Below are positions 52,648-60,877 of a DNA stretch of 64,000 nt, in pieces (positions within the stretch are counted from its first letter, which is position 1; the number at the start of each line of letters is the position of its first letter). The stretch covers positions 1,032,001-1,096,000 of the forward strand of contig NZ_CP022112.1 of assembly GCF_000730165.1 (NCBI RefSeq), in the 5' to 3' direction. The notes beneath the pieces were generated by a model. It ran no database searches and was not told the origin of the DNA. It saw only the letters and a list, made by a program, of their open reading frames with translations. Source of the DNA: Nitrospirillum viridazoti CBAmc. GTDB taxonomy: Bacteria > Pseudomonadota > Alphaproteobacteria > Azospirillales > Azospirillaceae. Both the position numbers and the translations under genes were made by a program.

Positions 52648-54990
52648 TCAGTAGTCGTAGCGCAGGGTGATCCCGACCGTGCGCGGCCGGCCCAATATCT
52701 GCCGCTGGTCCGGCAACTCCGTATCCACTTCCAGCAATTGCTTGGTATTGAAGATATTGGTGGCGAATATCTCCGCCTGCAGGCCGCTGCTCACATCCAT
52801 GCCGACACGGGCGTCGACCACGGTGAAATTGCCGGCGGGTTGCGCTTCCGTCGAGGCCCCGGGGAAACGGTTGAGATAGCCGGAAATGTAGCGGACATCG
52901 ACCCTGGCGAAGGCGGACTTGTCCACCACCGGGAAATCGTACTGCGCCCCACCCTGCACGCTCCATCGCGGGATACCGGGCAACCGGTCTCCCTTCTTCC
53001 CGCCTATCCCGGTTGAGGGCGGGGAGTCGCTTTGCAGGGTGGCATCGGTGAAGGACCCCGATGTGTTCAGGGTCAGGCTCTTGGTGACCCGCCAAGAGAA
53101 GTCCATTTCCAAGCCCCGGCTGCGGGCGTCGCCGGCGTTGCCGGCGAATGAGAACCCGCAGTTGGGCAGCAGGAAGCCGGTCTGAATGTCCGTCCAGTCG
53201 ATGTAGAAGGCCGACGCGTTCAAGGACGCGCTGCCGCCGGCCAGGGTCTGCTTGACTCCCGCCTCGTAACTCCACAGGGAGTCGGAATTGACCGACGATG
53301 GCGCCTTGGTAAGGCCGATGGCGGCGAGGTCGGCCGCGCACGTGCTCGGCAACGGCTGGTTGGGCCCGCCGAGCCGGAAGCCCTTGGCGGCGCGGGCATA
53401 GTAAAGGCTGCCCTCTTCGGGCTTATATTCCACCTGGAAGCTGGGCGTCGGCACCGTTTCCTCGGTGCGGACCGAATACGACGTCACCACGTTGCCGTTG
53501 AGGGCGCCGTCCTGGAACGCGTCGGTCGTGAGCGTGTAGTTCGCGACACGCAGGCCGGCGGACAGCTTCAGGCTTTCAATGGGGCGGTAGGACAATTCAC
53601 CGAAGCCGGAAAGCTGTTCACCCACGTTGCGGTCGTTCTTGTGGAAAAGCGAGGAGCCTGCCGCCACCGGACTTCCCAACAAGACCGAGGTGAACTCCGG
53701 CAGGGATTGGGCTGTGCCATGCCAGGCGGCATCCTGGATCGCGTGGGCGGTCGTACGCGAATAAAAGCCGCCGATCAGGATACCGAATGGGTTGAGGGCA
53801 TCCGACGAGAACCGGATTTCCTGGCTGAAGTTCTTGTTCTCGTTGTCGTCATCCAGGGATATGGGCGCCCCGAGGAAAGAGGCGGAGACATCCCGATACT
53901 GCACCTGGCTGCGGTTCACATACGCCGTGACGGAGGTCAGCCTGCCGAACCCCAGATCATAATTGATGAGGGCATCGTAAAGCTGATAGTTGTCTTTAAG
54001 CATTTCCGGCAGGAAACGCGACTGGGTATACGTGCCCAGGGTAGGCATATTTTCCGGCAGACCATTGGCCTTGGAACGCTGCGCCAGGGCGGTGAGAACG
54101 ATCTCCAATTTTTCCGTGGGCTGGAAGGTGACGCCGGCCCGGACCCCATCCACATTGGCCGCGTTGACGTCATCCACCGACCGCGCCGGCACGCCGAACG
54201 AGGACACGCCCACATCCGCCCACGATGCCCCACCTAGGGCGGCCACGGGCGCCGACGGGTTGGGGGAACCCGGGAATCGGTCTTTGATGAAACCGGCCTC
54301 GTGATAGTGATAGCCGGCGACACGCACGGCCAACGTGTCGCCCAGCGGCGCGTTGACCGCAGCGGCAACCTCATTGCCAAGGCCGCCACCAGCCGTCGAC
54401 GACAGGGAGGATTCCGCCTTGACCTGCCATTCACCGATCTTGGCGCGGTTCGGCACCACCTTCACCGTGCCACCCATCGATCCCGCGCCATACAGCGTGC
54501 CCTGCGGCCCGCGCAAGACCTCAACCCGCCCCACGTCGAAGGTGCGTAGATCGGGGAAGCCATTGGCATTAATGCCCAGGCCGGAACTGACGGGCACCTC
54601 GTCAATATAAAACGCCACCGTCGGGTTCTCAGACCCCACCACGGTGGAAATACCGCGAATGACGATCTGGTTGCGCGCGGGGCCACGGTCCTGAATGACG
54701 ACGCTCGGCTGCGCCAGAAGATAGTCCCCCATCCCCACCAGGCCGCGCTTTTCCAGGTCGGCCCCGGTCAAGGCGGTGATGCTGATGGGGACGTCCTGGA
54801 TACGTTCGGCACGCTTTTGCGCCGTGACGACAATTTCATCCAGTTGAAGGCCGTCGCCCGTGTCCTGGGCAATCGCCATCGCGGGCGCCGCAGCGATCAT
54901 CAGCGCGCCCAGTCCCCCACCCAGCAGCCTTTTCCGGTCTGGCGCCAAGGCGTTCCCCCTGCCCTGTTGTCCCTTCAATGAAGCCTCCAT
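52648..54990 (-). CDS. TonB-dependent receptor of the peptide-utilisation region
   Basis: About 780 aa from the ATG at 54990. The signal peptide region reads LLGGGLGALMIAAAPAMAIAQD. The TonB box and plug are LDEIVVTAQKRAERIQDVPISITAL, DYLLAQPSVVIQDRG and QIVIRGISTVVG. The barrel ends GRPRTVGITLRYDY with the typical aromatic last residue. The sequence style is that of sphingomonad/caulobacter receptors for organic substrates, not the siderophore receptor at 6568. The two downstream S12 hydrolases suggest it imports the peptide or amide they cleave. The substrate is unknown. Confidence 0.92.
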   Translation of the reverse strand: MEASLKGQQGRGNALAPDRKRLLGGGLGALMIAAAPAMAIAQDTGDGLQLDEIVVTAQKRAERIQDVPISITALTGADLEKRGLVGMGDYLLAQPSVVIQDRGPARNQIVIRGISTVVGSENPTVAFYIDEVPVSSGLGINANGFPDLRTFDVGRVEVLRGPQGTLYGAGSMGGTVKVVPNRAKIGEWQVKAESSLSSTAGGGLGNEVAAAVNAPLGDTLAVRVAGYHYHEAGFIKDRFPGSPNPSAPVAALGGASWADVGVSSFGVPARSVDDVNAANVDGVRAGVTFQPTEKLEIVLTALAQRSKANGLPENMPTLGTYTQSRFLPEMLKDNYQLYDALINYDLGFGRLTSVTAYVNRSQVQYRDVSASFLGAPISLDDDNENKNFSQEIRFSSDALNPFGILIGGFYSRTTAHAIQDAAWHGTAQSLPEFTSVLLGSPVAAGSSLFHKNDRNVGEQLSGFGELSYRPIESLKLSAGLRVANYTLTTDAFQDGALNGNVVTSYSVRTEETVPTPSFQVEYKPEEGSLYYARAAKGFRLGGPNQPLPSTCAADLAAIGLTKAPSSVNSDSLWSYEAGVKQTLAGGSASLNASAFYIDWTDIQTGFLLPNCGFSFAGNAGDARSRGLEMDFSWRVTKSLTLNTSGSFTDATLQSDSPPSTGIGGKKGDRLPGIPRWSVQGGAQYDFPVVDKSAFARVDVRYISGYLNRFPGASTEAQPAGNFTVVDARVGMDVSSGLQAEIFATNIFNTKQLLEVDTELPDQRQILGRPRTVGITLRYDY

Positions 54991-55106
54991 TCGGTGTTTT
55001 ATGGTGGCATTGTTAAATAAACCTTGGCGACCCCGTGTTTGATCGGCCGTCAAATTCGTTTGCCCCAGCATGGGAGTGTTGCGCCCGATGGGGTGCCCAT
55101 AAAACA

Positions 55107-55139
55107 AACCCCCGCGAGCTTCATATACTCGTGGGGGTT
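55107..55139 (-). terminator. Rho-independent terminator of the ureohydrolase gene
   Basis: On the minus strand AACCCCCACGAG pairs with CTCGCGGGGGTT around a 9-base loop and is followed by TGTTTT. It lies just past the stop of the gene at 55206 and separates it from the TonB receptor gene. Confidence 0.8.
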
Positions 55140-55205
55140 CTGGCACTCGACTTGTAGATGAATAATAAAATACCCTCAAAAAGGCAGAGAGCGGGCCAAT
55201 GCTGA

Positions 55206-56219
55206 TCATGCAAGTTTGTCGGCGGCCACCGCGATTTTCGTATGATACGCTCTGGCCTTTGCCTTTTCGGTGCGCGCGCCAAATATGAAACCGAGGAAGT
55301 TCAACAAAGTCTGAGCAGCAAGAATCGACGTGCTGCCGGTCGCATCATAATCGGGTGCCACCTCCACGAGGTCCATACCGACGATGTCGTGTCGATTAGC
55401 GAGATGCTGGAGCATTTCAAGCACCTCATAGTAGAGGAAGCCGCCGTGACTTGGGGTGCCTGTACCGGGCGCAATCGATGGGCAGAACCCATCAATATCC
55501 AGCGTTACATAAACCCGAGCGCCTTCGGGAATGCGCGCGACAACAGCTTCCGGCCCCAAGGCGCGCATTTGCCGGACTGAAATGATATCCGAACCCAGCG
55601 CCCGGGCCTCTTCATACCCATCCCTGGCTGTAGAGGAGACATTGCGAATGCCCACCTGGGTCAGGCCCGTCACATAGGGTTTCTCCGCGGCCCGTCGCAG
55701 TGGATTACCGTGGCCAAAGCGTACGCCATGGCGCTCATCCACAAAGTCGAGATGGGCATCGATATGGAAGATATGAAAACTGTCACGGCCTTCATAGGCG
55801 TCGATGCAGGGAATGTTGATCGAATGATCGCCGTCGATCACAATTGGTAGAGCACCAGCGTCCAGAATCGCCTCGACGCCAGTTCGAATATTGGCATGGC
55901 TTTGAATTGTGTCGGTATGAATGATGTCCGCATCGCCGATATCAACCATCCGAACGTCGGGGCCAAGGTAGACGCGATCATCCTCGTGATCGTAGGCGCC
56001 CGCATGCCCGAAACTGAACAGCGTGGACGCTTCCCGCACCGATCGCGGCCCGAACCGGGCGCCAGCGCGATATTGCGTGCCGGCATCGAATGGCGCGCCG
56101 AGGATGGCGACATCGGCATCGATACGGGACCAGTCCTGCACATACGGACTTTTCGCGAAGGTGCAGATGCCGACGAAAGGCAGGTTCAACCTGCCTGCTT
56201 CATATGCGTGGCCGCTCAT
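55206..56219 (-). CDS. Arginase/agmatinase-family ureohydrolase
   Basis: 337 aa. Mn-binding motifs are VIDGDHSINIP, FHIDAHLDF and TLDIDGFCPSIAPGTGTPSHGG (the third with Gly-Phe-Cys instead of the usual x-Leu-Asp), plus GAPFDAGTQYRAGARFGPRSVREAS. It hydrolyses a guanidine group, releasing urea; agmatine, guanidinobutyrate and guanidinopropionate are family substrates. The changed third motif argues against assuming arginase or agmatinase. GGAG precedes the ATG. Composition is less GC-rich than the genes to its left. It is divergent from an MFS gene and ends in a clear terminator, so it belongs to the imported block at 55.2-59.0 kb. Confidence 0.9.
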   Translation of the reverse strand: MSGHAYEAGRLNLPFVGICTFAKSPYVQDWSRIDADVAILGAPFDAGTQYRAGARFGPRSVREASTLFSFGHAGAYDHEDDRVYLGPDVRMVDIGDADIIHTDTIQSHANIRTGVEAILDAGALPIVIDGDHSINIPCIDAYEGRDSFHIFHIDAHLDFVDERHGVRFGHGNPLRRAAEKPYVTGLTQVGIRNVSSTARDGYEEARALGSDIISVRQMRALGPEAVVARIPEGARVYVTLDIDGFCPSIAPGTGTPSHGGFLYYEVLEMLQHLANRHDIVGMDLVEVAPDYDATGSTSILAAQTLLNFLGFIFGARTEKAKARAYHTKIAVAADKLA

Positions 56220-56550
56220 CAGTCAAACTCCACAATCTGAGGCAATCGACAAGTTGGGTGGTCGCGATGCAAGAAAATGATCATCAGATTTTTCACCTTT
56301 CCCTGCCGATCCCATGGCTCGAAGTAACGACTTCTAAAGTCAGAGGCAGCGGATTTCCTTTGCGCGAACCTTAAGTTTATTTGAGATGCTGCGCAAAGTT
56401 CAGCATCGGATGCCCGCCACCGGTCTGGCGGAGTGCCTGTCATTGCATCGCAAACAAAGCAAATTGAAAATCAAACGCGCGTTCGTGCGGACTATCTCAA
56501 GATGCCTTTACTTATAGATTGGAGAAAAACTGCATGATCGGCTCGATCTG
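56220..56550. promoter_or_regulatory. Divergent control region, ureohydrolase / MFS
   Basis: 331 bp of below-average GC between two outward genes. No operator repeat stood out. Its right end holds the five-codon leader frame listed separately. Confidence 0.5.
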
Positions 56551-56551
56551 A
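56534..56551 (+). CDS. Five-codon leader frame (MIGSI) coupled to the MFS gene
   Basis: GGAGAAAAACTGC precedes an ATG at 56534 at ideal spacing. The frame reads Met-Ile-Gly-Ser-Ile-stop, and its TGA overlaps the MFS ATG as TGATG. The MFS start has no Shine-Dalgarno of its own, so ribosomes probably load on the leader and reinitiate. Alternatively the real start of translation is misjudged. Confidence 0.4.
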   Translation: MIGSI

Positions 56552-57885
56552 TGGCAGCTAACCAAAGCGGCGCCGACGTGCATCCGGCTCAGGGCGGATC
56601 AGGGGCTGCGGTGCCATGGCCGTCCAGTTCACGGGGATGGCTCACGGTCGTCATCTTTTTCGTAACGGCGATCCTCTCCTACACGGATCGCCTCATATTC
56701 AGTCTGCTCGTCGATCCGGTGAGGAACAGCCTCGGCATTTCCGATTTCCAGGTCGGCCTGGCGCAAGGCACTTCGTTCGCAATCATTTATGCTCTGGCGG
56801 GCCTACCGGCAGGCCGGCTTGCCGACATTGCCAATCGCCGCAACCTGCTGCTCATCGGTATAATCATCTGGAGTACTGGGACGGTCATATGTGGCCTGGC
56901 CACCGGCATGGCTTCGCTGATCGCGGCAAGAGTATTCGTCGCTGCTGGTGAAGCTATCCTGGCACCAACAGCCATATCGATGATCTCCGATCTTTTTCCT
57001 CAGGAACGCAGGGGCCGTCCAATGGCGGTTTTCCTATCCGGAATGAACGTGGGAAGCGGCTTGGCGATCGTCATCGGTGGAGGGGTTTTGACGCTCGCTC
57101 AGTCCGGAGCATTCAATAGCCTTGGCGGCGGCCATGTCACGCCATGGCGGACGACACTCGTGCTCATCGGCCTCCTTGGCTTTCCGGTACTGGCTTTGCT
57201 CCTGCTCATTCGAGAGCCGCAACGAAGAGCCAGTCAAAGCCAGTGGAAACGCCCGTTCAGGGTCGTTCTGAATGAAATGTGGGGCCGATGGAGGCGTCTT
57301 CTTCCCATATTCGTGGCGTTAGCGGCGTTGGCGGCCGTCGATTTTGCATTGATCAGTTGGACACCGACGCTGTTGTTGCGCGATTTTTCTGCCTCCGCCT
57401 GGGAAGTTTCCAACGGCTTTGGACTGGTGGTTCTGATTTGCGGCTTTCTGGGAACGGTAGTCGGCGGATTTGCCGCTGATAGACTGTTTATCAGGGGGGG
57501 TAACCCGCTTCGGCTTCGCTTCGCCGCTGTGTTGGGATTGTCGGGCGGACTTTCACTCATCTTCCTTACAATTGCTACCGCCGGGTATGTCGTTGCGCTA
57601 AGCGGATTTTGGCTCTTTGTTTCCGCTGTCGCGACAATCTGTGGCATCGCGACTGCCCAGGATATTGTCCCGGACGATGCCAGAGGCTTGTGCATCTCAT
57701 TCATCAGCATGGGAAATATAAGCCTGGGGCTGGGAGTTGGCGCCTCGCTGCCCGGCGCCCTGACCAGTGGAATGATTGTACGCATTTCCGGATTGTCATG
57801 GGCAATCGCAGTCGCCACGGCTCCTTTGGCACTGATCGCTGCATTGCTCCTCGGCGCCAGCAATCGGACACCGCGGGGACATTAA
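56551..57885 (+). CDS. MFS transporter, spinster-like
   Basis: 444 aa with about twelve helices. WLTVVIFFVTAILSYTDRLIFSLLVDPVRNSLGISDFQVGLAQG and YALAGLPAGRLADIANRRNLLLIG carry the conserved first-helix and loop 2-3 motifs of the family. The C-terminal half is complete (VPDDARGLCISFISMGNISLGLGVGASLPG). Codon use is less GC-rich than in the flanking genes. A serine hydrolase follows after 3 bp, and a ureohydrolase is divergent. It probably imports a guanidino or peptide-like compound. The specificity is unknown. Confidence 0.9.
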   Translation: MAANQSGADVHPAQGGSGAAVPWPSSSRGWLTVVIFFVTAILSYTDRLIFSLLVDPVRNSLGISDFQVGLAQGTSFAIIYALAGLPAGRLADIANRRNLLLIGIIIWSTGTVICGLATGMASLIAARVFVAAGEAILAPTAISMISDLFPQERRGRPMAVFLSGMNVGSGLAIVIGGGVLTLAQSGAFNSLGGGHVTPWRTTLVLIGLLGFPVLALLLLIREPQRRASQSQWKRPFRVVLNEMWGRWRRLLPIFVALAALAAVDFALISWTPTLLLRDFSASAWEVSNGFGLVVLICGFLGTVVGGFAADRLFIRGGNPLRLRFAAVLGLSGGLSLIFLTIATAGYVVALSGFWLFVSAVATICGIATAQDIVPDDARGLCISFISMGNISLGLGVGASLPGALTSGMIVRISGLSWAIAVATAPLALIAALLLGASNRTPRGH

Positions 57886-57888
57886 CGC

Positions 57889-58974
57889 ATGCCGCACCCC
57901 AAAAATCCCCTCCCTGAGAAAGGTAGAGAAACAGTGGATATTGCTGCGGAATCATTCCTTCGCCAGATGATCGAGGCGGAACATTTCTCGGGCGTTGTCA
58001 TGATAGCCCGCAATGGGCAGGTTTTGCATAGACGCGCTTATGGTCCCGTGTCCGAACATTTCAAAAACCGCGTCGCTGGTCGCTTTCATGTCGCGTCCAT
58101 AGCCAAGCAGTTCACGGCTGCGGCGATTATGCAATTGATTGAAACGGGAATGGTGCAGCTTGATGGACGGATCAATAAGTTTCTCCCCGAGCCTCACCGA
58201 TCGGCGATCTGGGAGACCGTCAGCGTGCAGCATCTCCTGTCGCATACCAGCGGCATCCCCGACTACGCCGTAACGCGCGATTATTATGATGTTGTCGATG
58301 GTTGGGCTTTTGGGAAGACCATAGACGGGATGATACGCGAGGCGATGACGCTTCCGCTCAATTTCGAGCCGGGAACGCAATTTCGCTACTGCAACCTTGG
58401 CTACACCCTTTTGGGCGAAATCATTGAGACCCAGACGGGCCTCCGTTACGCGGACTATATTAAGCAGGCGCTCCTTGATCCTATGGGAATGGGGCATTCG
58501 CAGATCCATGATGAGCGCTATATTCCTACGTTGGACGATGCAATCGGCCTCCGATGGGATGATCAGCTGGGTTGCCATGTGAGAGATGACGTAGCGTCCC
58601 TGCCTGTGACACCAGCGGATGGTGGATTGGTGATAACGCTGGACGATTTTGCTCGCTGGGTAACAGTTTACAAGTTTATGGAGCACCCCAAACTATCGAC
58701 CGCCTCTCTCGAACGCATGCTTGCCCAGGCGGCGCCGTCTGATACATATCGGTGGCCCGAGCGAGACATGCGTGGTCAAGGTTTCTACGGCTTGGGACTC
58801 ATGCGAAGCGGTGACTTGATCATGCATGAGGGGTCTATCGTCGGCTTCAGAAGCTTTTTCTTGTATAGCCGCGATGATGATCTGCTGATCGCCGTCTTCT
58901 CCAACAATACCCATAATGATGTCTTTCACATTACCTCTGGTCTTTTCAGGATTTACAGCCGGTCGGCTGAATAA
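57889..58974 (+). CDS. Cytoplasmic serine hydrolase, beta-lactamase/S12 fold
   Basis: 361 aa without a signal peptide. SxxK in FHVASIAKQFTAAAIMQL, HTSGIPDY, Tyr-Cys-Asn in FRYCNLGYTLLGEII and HEGSIVGFRSF near the C-terminus give the full S12 active-site set. It starts 3 bp after the MFS stop; a GTG at about 57931 preceded by a purine-rich tract is another possible start. Lower GC than the genes to its right. With the transporter it may form an uptake-and-cleavage pair. The substrate is unknown. Confidence 0.87.
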   Translation: MPHPKNPLPEKGRETVDIAAESFLRQMIEAEHFSGVVMIARNGQVLHRRAYGPVSEHFKNRVAGRFHVASIAKQFTAAAIMQLIETGMVQLDGRINKFLPEPHRSAIWETVSVQHLLSHTSGIPDYAVTRDYYDVVDGWAFGKTIDGMIREAMTLPLNFEPGTQFRYCNLGYTLLGEIIETQTGLRYADYIKQALLDPMGMGHSQIHDERYIPTLDDAIGLRWDDQLGCHVRDDVASLPVTPADGGLVITLDDFARWVTVYKFMEHPKLSTASLERMLAQAAPSDTYRWPERDMRGQGFYGLGLMRSGDLIMHEGSIVGFRSFFLYSRDDDLLIAVFSNNTHNDVFHITSGLFRIYSRSAE

Positions 58975-58975
58975 A

Positions 58976-59104
58976 TCACTGGTGACCGAGCCTGTCTATG
59001 GCGACCCGGCGGCGGTGGTTTGGGCCATGGTCACCGTCGCCCTGCCGGCAAGCGTCGCTGGGCTGGCGCTGTTCACACGCTCCCGCGCCGCCGCGCGGCG
59101 ATGA
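58976..59104 (+). pseudogene. Truncated 3' end of a membrane transporter gene
   Basis: Immediately after the serine hydrolase stop, composition returns to high GC and an open frame reads SLVTEPVYGDPAAVVWAMVTVALP, then GLALFTRSRAAARR-stop. This looks like the last helix and basic tail of an MFS-type protein, with no start codon or other helices. The most economical reading is a native transporter gene whose 5' part was replaced by the low-GC insert. Confidence 0.5.
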
Positions 59105-59151
59105 GACCCTTCATGCAAGACACGGGGAGAACGAGAGTGCTTGAGGATGTG

Positions 59152-60390
59152 ATGCTGAATGATACGGTCAAGGGCTTCCCACCGCACCAGCAGGCCCTTC
59201 TGTCGCAGGTGGGCGGCCGGGGGTGGAGCCTGCTGCGCGGGGACATCCCCCTGCCCGCCGCGATCATCAAGCTGCCGGCGCTGGAGCGCAACTCGCGCTG
59301 GATGCAGGCTTTCGTCAAGGATGCCCAGGCGCTGCTGGCCCCTCATGTCAAGACCACCATGTGCCCGGCCATCATGCGCCGTCAGCTGGCCGATGGCGCA
59401 TGGGGTGTCACCGTGGCAACGGTCCAGCAAATGCGTCTCTGCCGCCGCTGGGGAGCGGGGCGCATCATCCTCGCCAACCAGCCGGTGGGTGACGCCGAAC
59501 TGGCGGGCATCGTCGAGGAACTGCGGCGGGATCCCGGGTTCGATTTTTACTGCCTGGCGGATTCACCGGCCGGCGTGGCGCTGCTGACCCAGGCGGCCCT
59601 GCGGGCGGGGCTGGAGCGGCCCATCCAGGTGTTGGTGGAACTGGGCTACACCGGCGGCCGCACGGGTGCCCGCGGCGTGGACGCGGCCATGACCGTCGCC
59701 CGCGCCATCCACCAGGCGGGCCCAGCCCTGGCCCTGGCCGGGGTCGAGGGGTTTGAGGGCATGCTGCCCGTGGCCGCCCCTCTTGGCCAGCCAACCGTGA
59801 CCCAGTTCCTGGCCGACATGGCGACCCTGTACCGGCGCTGCCGCGATGAAGGGCTGTTCGGCATGGCACAGCCCCTGCTGACTGCCGGCGGGTCCATCCA
59901 CTACGACCTGGTGCTGGAGGCGTTCGCCGGGCTTGACGCCCGCGTCGTGACCCGCAGCGGCTGCTACGTTACCCAGGATTCCGGCATCTATCAGAAGGCT
60001 CATGAGGCGCTGAGGGCCAAGCGGGCGACGGCGGGTGGTTTGGAACGGGCGCTGGAGGTCTGGGCCTACGTCCAATCGCGACCCGAACCAGGGCTGGCGC
60101 TGCTGACCGCCGGCCGGCGTGATTTCGGGACGGACGCGGGCCTACCGGTTCCCCTGCTGCTGTCCCGCGCCGGCGCAGCGCCGGCATCGGTGGATGGGAT
60201 GGGATGGGAGGTTGTCGGCGTCAACGACCAGCACGCCTACCTGCGCATCCCGATGGATGCCGACCTGAAGGTGGGCGACCGTGTCGGCCTGGGCGTATCC
60301 CACCCCTGCACCACGCTGGACAAGTGGCAGCTGCTGCTGGTGGTCGATGAAGACTACACGGTGGTGGATGCCTACCGGACTTATTTCTGA
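59152..60390 (+). CDS. Fold-III PLP enzyme, D-threonine aldolase / D-serine dehydratase-like
   Basis: About 412 aa from the ATG at 59152, which has GAGG at good spacing. The alanine-racemase N-terminal domain has PAAIIKLPALERNSRWMQAFV with the PLP Lys in LLAPHVKTTMCPAIMRRQL, then LVELGYTGGRTGARG and GVEGFEGMLP. The C-terminal D-Ser-dehydratase-like domain has the metal-type residues in VGVNDQHAYL and VSHPCTTLDKW. Such enzymes cleave or deaminate D-beta-hydroxy amino acids or related D-amino acids. It is followed by a hairpin and lies near an FAD amine oxidase and RidA. The exact reaction cannot be read. Confidence 0.85.
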   Translation: MLNDTVKGFPPHQQALLSQVGGRGWSLLRGDIPLPAAIIKLPALERNSRWMQAFVKDAQALLAPHVKTTMCPAIMRRQLADGAWGVTVATVQQMRLCRRWGAGRIILANQPVGDAELAGIVEELRRDPGFDFYCLADSPAGVALLTQAALRAGLERPIQVLVELGYTGGRTGARGVDAAMTVARAIHQAGPALALAGVEGFEGMLPVAAPLGQPTVTQFLADMATLYRRCRDEGLFGMAQPLLTAGGSIHYDLVLEAFAGLDARVVTRSGCYVTQDSGIYQKAHEALRAKRATAGGLERALEVWAYVQSRPEPGLALLTAGRRDFGTDAGLPVPLLLSRAGAAPASVDGMGWEVVGVNDQHAYLRIPMDADLKVGDRVGLGVSHPCTTLDKWQLLLVVDEDYTVVDAYRTYF

Positions 60391-60433
60391 TCAGTACGCC
60401 GTCCCCCGGATAAGCCCGGGGACGGCGTGATCA
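60388..60433 (+). terminator. Hairpin terminator after the fold-III PLP gene
   Basis: CGCCGTCCCC pairs with GGGGACGGCG, extended by TGATCA on both sides across a 3-base bulge. The left arm includes the stop codon itself. There is no T-run. Confidence 0.6.
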
Positions 60434-60546
60434 TGATGTCGGGGTGGTGGATGTCCATCAATTCGTCATGCAGGCGCTCATCGGGGCTGGAGCACAGGCA
60501 TAGGGCCACGGCCTCTTCGCGGCCTGCCGCCGTATAAGCGTGCGCC

Positions 60547-60729
60547 ATGGACCGCCTCGGCATCGAAGATCTTACCTTCCACGACCTCAGGCACGAGGCC
60601 ACCAGCCGCCTCGCCAAAATCTATACCAACCCCCTGGAGCTGATGCGGATCACCGGCCACAAGTCGCTGGCCACGCTGGCCCGGTACTATCACGCCGACG
60701 CGGAGGAACTGGCGCGGCGGCTGGCGTGA
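60547..60729 (+). pseudogene. Tyrosine recombinase (phage-type integrase) C-terminal fragment
   Basis: 60 residues: IEDLTFHDLRHEATSRLAKI, then LELMRITGHKSLATLARYYH. HDLRHE carries the catalytic His/Arg, GHKS the second His and RYYH the nucleophilic Tyr. A complete integrase needs 300 or more residues, and the sequence before 60547 does not continue the domain, so this is a stump of a lost mobile element. The 150 bp on each side hold no other gene. Confidence 0.8.
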
Positions 60730-60877
60730 GCCGATGCAACGTCCAGATGACGGGAAGGACAAAGCGCCTGTTTCTCCGGATAAACGAACGTTTCCCGCTG
60801 AGAACGGCCGTTTTCCATCGTCACACCACCTGTGGATGGGGCGGGCCATACGTTAACATTTCCAGGCCGGTTACCGC

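Noticed and set aside
60381-60617. 78-codon minus-strand open frame
   Set aside because: It overlaps the terminator hairpin and the integrase fragment, with no start signal or known motif.
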